14,261 nt of DNA, taken from Euryarchaeota archaeon UBA346 (GTDB taxonomy: Archaea > Thermoplasmatota > E2 > DHVEG-1). A program made the position numbers and the translations under genes. The DNA lies in the NCBI GenBank assembly GCA_002496355.1, contig DAJP01000007.1, positions 1 through 14,261 on the forward strand. The letters run 5' to 3'. Below are positions 5,042 to 11,551 of the stretch, piece by piece. The notes under the pieces were generated by a model. The model worked only from the letters and a program-made list of their open reading frames with translations. It searched no databases and had not been told where the DNA came from. Every line of letters begins with the position of its first letter. The stretch's first letter is position 1.

Positions 5042-5914
5042 ATGAAAGGAAAAATACTCATAAGTTTCTTGATAGCTGGTCTCTTTCTTGTGCCGGTACT
5101 ATCCTTTTCTGGTCCAGCGCAACAAAATACTGAGAGAATCTATTCTGGGCCAAAGATAGTGTTCGATGAAAAGAACAACCAGGACAACAGCATGAATACA
5201 CAACAAGGGAACAACCCGAAAGGAAAACCACAACCCCCATCACCGGGTCCTGATAAGTGGGCGGTCGTCATTGGCATTGCAGACTACCAGGGATCACAGA
5301 ATGATCTGCTCTACCCGGATGACGATGCGATGGATATGTACAACTACCTGCTCTTAAAAGGATACCCTGATAGTCATATCAAGTTGCTGACGAACAGAAA
5401 AGCCACAGCAAATGCCATCGTAGCCGCCATCGACTGGATGAACACCCAGGAAACCACAGCAACATCTGAATGCGTCTTCTTCTACTCAGGACATGGCTCA
5501 ACCTACGATGGATACAACGACGGGGACACTGAATACACTGATGAATGTATCGTGTCCTATAATCTGTATCTAATATTAGACGGGCAGCTCCGACAAAAGT
5601 TCGACACATTCTCCTCCCAGAAGATCGCCTTCATCTTTGATAGCTGTTTCTCAGGTGGGATGGACGATCTTGACGATACTGGGCGTGTGGTCGATTCTGC
5701 CTGTGGAGAAAATCAACTCTCTTGGGATGGAAACCAAGCGATGAGCAATGGAGTCTACACCTACTATTACATGCAAGGATTATCCACCTATAATACAGTA
5801 GAAGAGGCGCAAGCCTACGCAACACCACTCGCACATAACGCAGTTCAAAACATGTACGATGTAGAGATGGACCCGCAGGAATACGACAGTTATACAGGCG
5901 ACTGGCAATTCTAA
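5042..5914 (+). CDS. Secreted caspase-like (metacaspase-type, peptidase C14) cysteine protease
   Basis: A 290-residue protein. A signal peptide (residues 1-22) and a polar Asn/Gln/Pro-rich linker (about 40-71) precede a caspase p20-like domain. It begins with WAVVIGIADYQG (73-84), then has the acidic loop YPDDDAMDMYNYLL, the catalytic His151 in FFYSGHG, a DGYNDGDTEYTDE segment where metacaspases carry acidic substrate-pocket residues, and the catalytic Cys202 in FIFDSCFSGG. No separate p10-like domain is evident, and the protein ends 88 residues after Cys202. Metacaspases usually cut after Arg or Lys. Here the export signal puts activity outside the cell, unlike most microbial caspase homologues. 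It has its own strong ribosome site and poly-T terminator. The PIN-domain gene is divergent upstream. Confidence 0.9.
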   Translation: MKGKILISFLIAGLFLVPVLSFSGPAQQNTERIYSGPKIVFDEKNNQDNSMNTQQGNNPKGKPQPPSPGPDKWAVVIGIADYQGSQNDLLYPDDDAMDMYNYLLLKGYPDSHIKLLTNRKATANAIVAAIDWMNTQETTATSECVFFYSGHGSTYDGYNDGDTEYTDECIVSYNLYLILDGQLRQKFDTFSSQKIAFIFDSCFSGGMDDLDDTGRVVDSACGENQLSWDGNQAMSNGVYTYYYMQGLSTYNTVEEAQAYATPLAHNAVQNMYDVEMDPQEYDSYTGDWQF

Positions 5915-5975
5915 CACCGTAGTCTCAGAGCGCTTTGAGCACAAGATTGAAACAGGTAAGACAAAAAACCATATC

Positions 5976-5990
5976 TTTTTCCCTTTTTTT
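5976..5990 (+). terminator. Double T run after the caspase-like gene
   Basis: T5 (5976-5980), CCC, then T7 (5984-5990), 62 bases past the stop. A near-palindromic CTCAGAGCGCTTTGAG lies between stop and T run. Confidence 0.5.
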
Positions 5991-6055
5991 GTTCTATAAA
6001 AAAAAAATCTGCGTAATAAAAATCTATTAAAAGGGGTACGCTATTTCATTTGGTG

Positions 6056-6850
6056 ATGAAGGGAGGATTGTCAGAAACACAAAAAAAACTTATCCAGTGG
6101 CTTGAACAAGACAACCACTGGTTCGTCACCACAAAAGAAATTTCATCGTACCTCTCCTGCACAGAAAAAGAAGCGCACAGCCTTGGTTTCGCACTCAGCC
6201 TGAAAAAATGGTTCGCCACCCTTGGACATAACCAGTACCTCCTCCTGAGATCAACACAGCCTCAGCCACCCCCGTTCATCCATCCGTTCATCATCGGAAG
6301 CCGACTCGTCGAACCCTATTACTTCTCGTTTCATACCGCAGCCTCCTACCACAAGCTCCTCCCAAGCCTACCAACGCAAGTATACCTCGTCACCACCGCC
6401 ATACGAAACAACACCGATATCAGAGGCATCTCCTATCGCTTCATCCATGTCACCCCACGAAAATTCTTCGGGTTCACCCCGGTCACCATCGATGGAGTGG
6501 CAGTCAATATGGCGGACAAGGAAAAAACCCTTATCGACAGCCTTGAGAAATTCAAATACATCGGTGGTCTTCCAGAGATCATCCGCCTGCTAAAGGACAA
6601 CATCGACACCCTTGATATGCAACGTCTCGTTGACTACACGGTCCTCATGGGTTCTAGCACCCTGGTCCAACGACTCGGCTATATCCTGGATCACCTCAAC
6701 GTCAGCTTCGACGAAGAGTTCCTGAAAAGCTACTCCTTAGGCGTGTTGACCTACTTTGATCCATTCAACACCTATGATCTGAAACCGAAACGAGACGAGA
6801 AATGGAACCTGATGATCAACATCCCAGATACGCTCTTCACCAAAGAATGA
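6056..6850 (+). CDS. AbiEi-type antitoxin/transcriptional regulator, no toxin adjacent
   Basis: A 264-residue cytoplasmic protein. Residues about 5-65 form a winged-helix domain (LSETQKKLIQWLEQ, then the helix pair with VTTKEISSYLSCTEKEAH and the wing KKWFATLGHNQYLLL). The rest resembles the AbiEi C-terminal domain: FHTAASYHKLLPSLPTQVYLVTT, a beta strand GISYRFIHVTP, and the signature VNMADKEKTLIDSLEKFKYIGGLPEI. In AbiE type IV toxin-antitoxin systems this protein represses its operon and neutralises the AbiEii nucleotidyltransferase. The next gene here encodes a secreted propeller, and no AbiEii is present. ATG 6056 is chosen over TTG 6050 and GTG 6053: the TATA-like box near 6028 predicts a start at about 6054, so translation is probably leaderless. 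Family assignment is fairly sure; function as a stand-alone regulator is inference. Confidence 0.8.
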   Translation: MKGGLSETQKKLIQWLEQDNHWFVTTKEISSYLSCTEKEAHSLGFALSLKKWFATLGHNQYLLLRSTQPQPPPFIHPFIIGSRLVEPYYFSFHTAASYHKLLPSLPTQVYLVTTAIRNNTDIRGISYRFIHVTPRKFFGFTPVTIDGVAVNMADKEKTLIDSLEKFKYIGGLPEIIRLLKDNIDTLDMQRLVDYTVLMGSSTLVQRLGYILDHLNVSFDEEFLKSYSLGVLTYFDPFNTYDLKPKRDEKWNLMINIPDTLFTKE

Positions 6851-6885
6851 TACGCATACCGCACTATCAAGCTCCTTTTCTCAGC

Positions 6886-6893
6886 TTTTTTTT
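6886..6893 (+). terminator. T8 terminator after the AbiEi-type gene
   Basis: Eight T residues 36 bases past the stop, followed by ATCTTTT. The TATA box of the next gene comes just after, so the two genes are separate units. Confidence 0.5.
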
Positions 6894-6950
6894 ATCTTTT
6901 ACAAAATATTAAATAAGGAATCACTGATTAGTACAATGGGGGTAAAATTC

Positions 6951-8777
6951 ATGATAAAAAAACTCATAGGATTATCTCTCTGCTTTTTTCTCCTACTTAC
7001 ACCTGTATCCCTCGCAATAGAATCGCAACGAAGCACTCCAATAATGACCCCAGAGGTTCAAAACCCATATCTATCACCTGATTCACCCAAGTATTCGTCT
7101 GAGGGCTGGGAGCTGCAATGGAGCCATGATTATGGAGGCATGGGTCATTCACAACTCGCACAACCGGTCGGAGACCTTGATGCAGATGGCGTCAATGAAA
7201 TCATCGTCGGCGGCTATGAAAATGAAGGATGGTGCAGAATACTTTCTTACGATGCAGCACAACAGACATATGTGGAAGAATATTCCTGGTACGTCCCTGG
7301 CGGATCTTATCGAATCCCGACCGGAGCATGCATCTTTGACCTTAATGAGGATGGGACCCTCGAGCTAGTGGTCGCCTGGGGGTTCACCGGTGCAGATGGA
7401 GTCTATGCCTATACCTGGGACGGAGCTACGTTGACCACGCTTGACTGCTACAACGGCGTCGGGGTCGATTTCCTCTACGATGTGTACGCCTGCGACTACA
7501 ACGATGATGGCCATGTGGAGGTGATGGTCTCAAACGCACCCAATATGGGAACCAGCCAATGGCATGTGTACGCTCTTCGCTGGGAGGTCGATCATTTCGT
7601 CGCGGAAGCATTCTGGGCCTGCCCCAATGGAGCAAGCTGCGAATGTCCCATGGTCTGGGGTGGTGACGTCGATAACGATCAAAAAACAGAGATCATCGCA
7701 GATGTATCAAATGATGGATCGTATACACCAGGAACCTGGGCATTGAACTGGAATGCTGAGACAGAAGATTGGGATGCAGTACCGGTATGGACCGACTATG
7801 GTGGCGTAACCGTCTATGGGGTAGGGATTGCGGATATCGACGAGGATGGGACACCCGAGATCGGTGTTGGAAGCTACGGGGGTACTCCCTCCGGATGGCT
7901 TTTCGAATGGAACGGAGCCACCTACGATTTAGTCTGGCATGGAGAATACCCTGGGGGGGAACCAGTGATTGAATCAGTCGCACTCGGAGATGCAGATAAC
8001 GATGGCCATCAAGAGTTCGTCTTCGGGACTCAACAAGTCCATATCATCGCCTGGAACGGGGAATCCTACTACGAGGAAGCCACTTTGACTGACCCACAGT
8101 CGATGTTAGCAGGGATGAACATCTGCGACTTTGACACCGACGGACTGAATGAACTGAAAGCCTGTGAGATCATCGGTGGCAGCGGCACCGAGTTTATCTG
8201 GAAATATCATGTCCCTGATGTCACCCCACCAGTAACTACCTGTATATTGACTGGAGCTCTTGAAGAGGGGATTTATGTCAGCAACGTAACAGTCACCCTG
8301 ACCGCGACTGATGACGGATCTGGAGTGTCCTATACAAAATACAAACTTGATGCAGAGGAATGGATCACCTACACAGAGCCATTCCAGGTGACTGATGATG
8401 GGAACCATACATTGCTGTTCTACTCGGTTGATCGAAACGGAAACATCGAGGAACAACAGACGCGGTCTTTTCTCATACAACATCATCCGTTACTCTCTCT
8501 TACCATCAAAGGCGGTAAGGGTGTCTCGGTTGTGATCGAAAACACAGGGCTCCTCCCGATAAATAAAGTCCCTTGGCACATCAACCTCAGCGGAGGCATC
8601 ATCCTGAAAGGGACAGCTAAAGAAGGAATCATCCCTCAACTCCTGCCCGGCCAACAGAAGATCCTTTCCTCATCTATCATTGGATTGGGAAAAACACTCA
8701 TCACCGCGACCGTTGATGGGACATCAACGACGGCAAACGGTTTTGTCCTTCTGATCTTTGTTCTTGGGGTACAATAA
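6951..8777 (+). CDS. Secreted FG-GAP beta-propeller protein with Ig-like and C-terminal surface modules
   Basis: A 608-residue protein from ATG 6951, chosen over ATG 6936 because it starts a clean signal peptide (MIKKLIGLSLCFFLLL, ending SLA) and has GGGGGT 8 bases upstream. A TATA-like box near 6911 would also allow a leaderless start at 6936. Residues about 55-420 contain seven DxDxDGxxE calcium-binding loops, as in seven-bladed integrin-alpha/VCBS propellers. Residues about 424-510 form an OmpL47/Ig-like module (TLTATDDGSGVSYTKYKL, YSVDRNGN). The last about 95 residues are a beta-rich domain (IKGGKGVSVVIENTG) ending in hydrophobic FVLLIFVLGVQ, perhaps for surface attachment. No catalytic motif is seen; an adhesion or ligand-binding role is likely. 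A T8 run follows the stop. Confidence 0.88.
   Translation: MIKKLIGLSLCFFLLLTPVSLAIESQRSTPIMTPEVQNPYLSPDSPKYSSEGWELQWSHDYGGMGHSQLAQPVGDLDADGVNEIIVGGYENEGWCRILSYDAAQQTYVEEYSWYVPGGSYRIPTGACIFDLNEDGTLELVVAWGFTGADGVYAYTWDGATLTTLDCYNGVGVDFLYDVYACDYNDDGHVEVMVSNAPNMGTSQWHVYALRWEVDHFVAEAFWACPNGASCECPMVWGGDVDNDQKTEIIADVSNDGSYTPGTWALNWNAETEDWDAVPVWTDYGGVTVYGVGIADIDEDGTPEIGVGSYGGTPSGWLFEWNGATYDLVWHGEYPGGEPVIESVALGDADNDGHQEFVFGTQQVHIIAWNGESYYEEATLTDPQSMLAGMNICDFDTDGLNELKACEIIGGSGTEFIWKYHVPDVTPPVTTCILTGALEEGIYVSNVTVTLTATDDGSGVSYTKYKLDAEEWITYTEPFQVTDDGNHTLLFYSVDRNGNIEEQQTRSFLIQHHPLLSLTIKGGKGVSVVIENTGLLPINKVPWHINLSGGIILKGTAKEGIIPQLLPGQQKILSSSIIGLGKTLITATVDGTSTTANGFVLLIFVLGVQ
7173..8153 (+). repeat. Seven FG-GAP/VCBS repeats encoding propeller blades
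   Basis: Seven loops occur about 43-59 residues apart: DLDADGVNE, DLNEDGTLE, DYNDDGHVE, DVDNDQKTE, DIDEDGTPE, DADNDGHQE and DFDTDGLNE. Each is followed by a hydrophobic strand. The fourth lacks the central Gly (DNDQ for DxDG), so it may bind calcium less well. Confidence 0.85.
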
Positions 8778-8781
8778 CCAC

Positions 8782-8789
8782 TTTTTTTT
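8782..8789 (+). terminator. T8 terminator between convergent genes
   Basis: Eight T residues 4 bases past the propeller stop, inside a 13-base gap between the two convergent stop codons. Confidence 0.5.
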
Positions 8790-8790
8790 C

Positions 8791-9993
8791 TCATTCCTTT
8801 ATCTTGCTGAGATAGAACCGTTTCTTACGCTCAACCTCAACATATTTCCCTAATGCTTCAAGGACCTCCGGCTCCCAGGAGTTCTCCTGAATGACCTTCC
8901 CCAGAGCTGAGGTATCCAGCTGACTGACCTCCTGCAGCCTCCCATACTTCTGCAGCACCTTCTCCAACTGTTCCCGTTCTTTTGTATTCTTATTTGGAAA
9001 CGAATATTTCTCGTTATCGGAGACCCGCACCTTGTTCTTCGACCCAAACACCACCTCGACATGTTCTTTCTCCGCGAACATGGTTAATGCCTCCTCGAGT
9101 TTTTCCAGCTGCGCGTCCCACTGCAGGTTCGCATGTTTCTGGGTTGATTTGATCTCAGCGTATTGATTCACCAGGACGACCCCTGTGTCCTTCAGATACT
9201 CATTCGCAGGCTTCTCCTGTATCATATGGAGATGAGACCACTGGGGGCAGCAGGAGTGATACTCGCACCAATCACAGAGAAACCCCGGGTGCGCCTCAAA
9301 ACGCTCATCCTGTTCGATGGTATCGATTAGTTGAATAGTATCTTTCTTAAGACGTAGGAGCTCCTCATCCGTCCTGGTCGAATCGATTTCCTTGTCGAAC
9401 TTCAAGAAATGCCAGACTAACCGCACATCCTTCACATCAGGGTACAGGTTCTTCACCCCGATCATATACAAGGCGAGCTGACGGTCCGAACGGAGATACT
9501 CAACCAACGGCAACCGTGAATTAGTCTTGTAGTCATGGATCTCATAGTAACCATCCCTGGTTTCCGTCAACCGGTCGATATATCCCTGCAGTTTGTATTT
9601 TCCTTCATCATCAAGCGAGATTTTGATGCGTTCTTCCAACGCGACCGTCTTGTCTTGGTCAAACGGCTGATACCGACGATAATAATCGGTCAGGTATTTC
9701 CTCCCCATGTTCCGGTAATTGTCTGCCTGGTATCCTTCCTTAACGATGATGATATCATCGGTCCAGTTCGTGGTCCACTCATTGGAAAAAAAATCAAGCA
9801 GTTCCTCCAAGGTGTCAGTTTTTTGATGAGCAAGGTCACGATACAGTTTCTCCAACGCCTCATGGACTCGGATGCCGAGGAATGCCTCGACGGTCTGTTC
9901 CTCCTCTGTCTCTATTTTATCGATGTATTGCAGTTTGAATTTCTGGGGACATTGTTCATAACAGCTGAGGCGAGAATGAGAGTACACCGTCAT
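8791..9993 (-). CDS. PD-(D/E)XK nuclease, RecB/AddB/Cas4-like, with iron-sulfur cysteines
   Basis: A 400-residue protein opening with YSHSRLSCYEQCPQKFKLQY, the standard start of RecB-family nuclease domains. Catalytic residues are in order: His44 (RVHEALEKL), Asp140 (LQGYIDRL), Asp154 and Lys156 (YEIHDYKTN), and Gln172 with Tyr176 (RQLALYMIG). Cys15 plus Cys240, Cys243 and Cys249 (CDWCEYHSCC) match the one-plus-three cysteine pattern that holds a 4Fe-4S cluster in AddB and Cas4. The family cuts single-stranded or resected DNA in repair. There is no helicase domain or helicase neighbour, and no cas gene. The last about 140 residues, after the cluster, are a charged extension I do not recognise. 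The ATG at 9993 lies just after a weak TATA-like box near 10022, consistent with a leaderless start. Runs in the same direction as the lipase-like gene, 52 bases behind it. Confidence 0.87.
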   Translation of the reverse strand: MTVYSHSRLSCYEQCPQKFKLQYIDKIETEEEQTVEAFLGIRVHEALEKLYRDLAHQKTDTLEELLDFFSNEWTTNWTDDIIIVKEGYQADNYRNMGRKYLTDYYRRYQPFDQDKTVALEERIKISLDDEGKYKLQGYIDRLTETRDGYYEIHDYKTNSRLPLVEYLRSDRQLALYMIGVKNLYPDVKDVRLVWHFLKFDKEIDSTRTDEELLRLKKDTIQLIDTIEQDERFEAHPGFLCDWCEYHSCCPQWSHLHMIQEKPANEYLKDTGVVLVNQYAEIKSTQKHANLQWDAQLEKLEEALTMFAEKEHVEVVFGSKNKVRVSDNEKYSFPNKNTKEREQLEKVLQKYGRLQEVSQLDTSALGKVIQENSWEPEVLEALGKYVEVERKKRFYLSKIKE

Positions 9994-10045
9994 AGGAAAA
10001 GAGAATACAATCGCTGGTTTAATGCTATCGTGTTTTTGATACTAG

Positions 10046-11158
10046 CTAGGGGCTGGTTGTACTGTGTTGTACCAACCAGTCGTAGACCTTCGGATACACC
10101 TCTTCCCGGGAATACAACCCGAGATTGAGGTCGACATGTCCATAATCAGCACGATACCCTGCATCTTTGGAGAATTCCAGGTAGGTCACATCAGAGCTGC
10201 CCACATGATTTCTTACAAATTCCATGTCTGTCTTTGGAGCCATTTTATCCGAACCACCCGCGATCACCAGCAATGGAGTGATGAACCGATGCAGATTCTG
10301 CGTGTAACTATAAGGGGTGAACACAGCCTTCATTCCAGGCACCCTGCCAAAGAAATCATACATCCAGGGATACCGTGGGTACCGGCAGAACGTCATATGC
10401 TTAAAGAACAACGAGAACTGCGATAGGACCTTTGAAGAAAGGACATTGGCAAACCCCACCCGCATATAGGTCTGCAAGATTTCTGGATCAATGTTCTCAT
10501 AGTTCACTCCCATGCCTTTGAAATGACTCGTCAGGTCACCTGATTTTTCTAAAAGATCGCTGATTCGAATTGGGATGGACACGTTACGAGGAGACACCCG
10601 CGTGAGAAACTCAAGGAACACGCCGGTCTTACCGAACATGACCGGGGAACCAAGAGTGGCAACACCCTTGAGGTTCTTCTGACCTTCTTTGGTTTCCCCA
10701 TAGGCGTATGCTATCATACCACCCATACTTTTTCCCACCCAGAACACTGGGGGGCTCTCATGTTTCTTTTCCAGGTACCACTCCTGGACACGTCTGATGA
10801 TCGCAGGCACGTCTTTGTCGATGTAATCATCCACCGTCCAGCGATATCTCTCCGGATGCTGTCGTGGGTCAAAGGTCGGTTGTCCACCACCCCGCAGCTC
10901 CGGAACCCAGACATCAAAAGCCACTCCATGCTCCGAATGTTGCTGTGAGAGATACGCCGCAAGACTGTACCGCTCCCACTCTGGTGTCCCTGGCTGACCG
11001 AAATCACAGCTGTTCTTGTTCCCTGCAAGACCATGACATAAGATAACCGGATAACGAACGACATTCCTCCCGGTAGGGAGATAATGATAGAGACGAAGAT
11101 CCCATCCATCAGACGTCTTCGCAGTGAGAATCTCCTGATTGATACTCGTAAGTTCCAT
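10046..11158 (-). CDS. Alpha/beta hydrolase, lipase/esterase-like, cytoplasmic
   Basis: A 370-residue protein without a signal peptide. The oxyanion region is PVILCHGLAGNKNSCDF (residues 37-53), the nucleophile elbow is WVGKSMGGM with Ser144, the acid is probably Asp304 in AGGSDKMAP, and the base is His341 in ADYGHVDLNLG. The DVWVPELRGGG segment and the closing GHVDLNLGLYSREEVYPKVYDWL resemble acid-lipase and class III PHA-synthase relatives. The nucleophile here is Ser, so hydrolysis and not polymerisation is expected. A cap of about 100 residues lies between strands (about 175-285). Likely substrates are acyl esters, not determinable here. The next gene downstream, 52 bases away, is the nuclease, with no obvious functional link. 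Confidence 0.85.
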   Translation of the reverse strand: MELTSINQEILTAKTSDGWDLRLYHYLPTGRNVVRYPVILCHGLAGNKNSCDFGQPGTPEWERYSLAAYLSQQHSEHGVAFDVWVPELRGGGQPTFDPRQHPERYRWTVDDYIDKDVPAIIRRVQEWYLEKKHESPPVFWVGKSMGGMIAYAYGETKEGQKNLKGVATLGSPVMFGKTGVFLEFLTRVSPRNVSIPIRISDLLEKSGDLTSHFKGMGVNYENIDPEILQTYMRVGFANVLSSKVLSQFSLFFKHMTFCRYPRYPWMYDFFGRVPGMKAVFTPYSYTQNLHRFITPLLVIAGGSDKMAPKTDMEFVRNHVGSSDVTYLEFSKDAGYRADYGHVDLNLGLYSREEVYPKVYDWLVQHSTTSP

Positions 11159-11209
11159 ACGATGTCGAAAACACGAGCCGATAGAAAAACTCTCTCTTCG
11201 CTTGCTATT

Positions 11210-11218
11210 AAAAAAAAA
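11210..11218 (-). terminator. T9 run after the small zinc protein gene
   Basis: On minus, T9 lies 13-21 bases past the stop at 11231. The same tract continues into TTAATAGC, the best TATA-like candidate for the lipase-like gene (expected start near 11182), so one site may serve as both terminator and promoter. Confidence 0.45.
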
Positions 11219-11230
11219 TGTTAGATGAAG

Positions 11231-11371
11231 CTATCGCTCATCATCACAGCGGAAACAATAGTACCGTTCGAAATCATAACTGACTGTTTTTTCGTCCCGA
11301 CTAAAAGTCTTTCCGCATCCCGCGCAATTCAATACGTGTCGTTTCTGAGTATCTTTTGAAATATTTCGCAT
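11231..11371 (-). CDS. Very small zinc-finger protein
   Basis: A 46-residue protein with two Cys pairs, CAGC and CFRC, 18 residues apart, a zinc-ribbon arrangement. Between them are FSRDEKTVSYDFERYY; the tail is CDDER. The frame is open from ATG 11413. However, the TATA-like AATATATA (11435-11428) predicts a transcript start near 11405, after that codon, and GGTGAGGGAG stands directly before ATG 11371, which I therefore prefer. ATG 11383 is a third option. Tiny zinc ribbons in archaea often bind nucleic acids or assist larger complexes, but nothing here identifies the partner. A T9 terminator follows. Confidence 0.6.
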   Translation of the reverse strand: MRNISKDTQKRHVLNCAGCGKTFSRDEKTVSYDFERYYCFRCDDER

Positions 11372-11427
11372 CTCCCTCACCATCCATGCTGGTTCTCGGT
11401 TGAAGTTCAGCATGTATGAACAAGCGG

Positions 11428-11435
11428 TATATATT
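11428..11435 (-). promoter_or_regulatory. TATA box of the small zinc protein gene
   Basis: AATATATA on minus preceded by GG, a good archaeal TATA match. Its predicted start near 11405 argues for translation from ATG 11371 or 11383 in preference to 11413. Confidence 0.45.
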
Positions 11436-11470
11436 CCTTTTCATTTGGTTTTTATATATTTATAAAAGAA

Positions 11471-11494
11471 GAAATCTCTACTGGTATAGATTTC
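11471..11494 (+). other. Hairpin in the gap between two minus-strand genes
   Basis: GAAATCT (11471-11477) pairs with AGATTTC (11488-11494); two more pairs form inside after one mismatch, leaving a CTGG loop. The 138-base gap at 11414-11551 also holds CATC-TCTT-GATG followed by T5 (plus) near the stop at 11552. Role unknown. Confidence 0.25.
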
Positions 11495-11551
11495 TGTTCA
11501 TTCCTTGTTCTCAGTTGCTCTTTAAACCTGGAAAAGCATCTCTTGATGTTT

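Noticed and set aside
5612..5622. TCCTCCCAGAA, which resembles the shared small RNA motif
   Set aside because: It lies inside the caspase-like gene encoding Ser-Ser-Gln, with no enclosing stem. Treated as chance.
6851..6950. AbiEii toxin partner following the AbiEi-type gene
   Set aside because: The following stretch holds a terminator and a new promoter, and the next protein is a secreted propeller with no nucleotidyltransferase motif.
10046..11158. PHA synthase identity for the lipase-like hydrolase
   Set aside because: The nucleophile motif is GKSMG with Ser; PHA synthases use Cys at this position.
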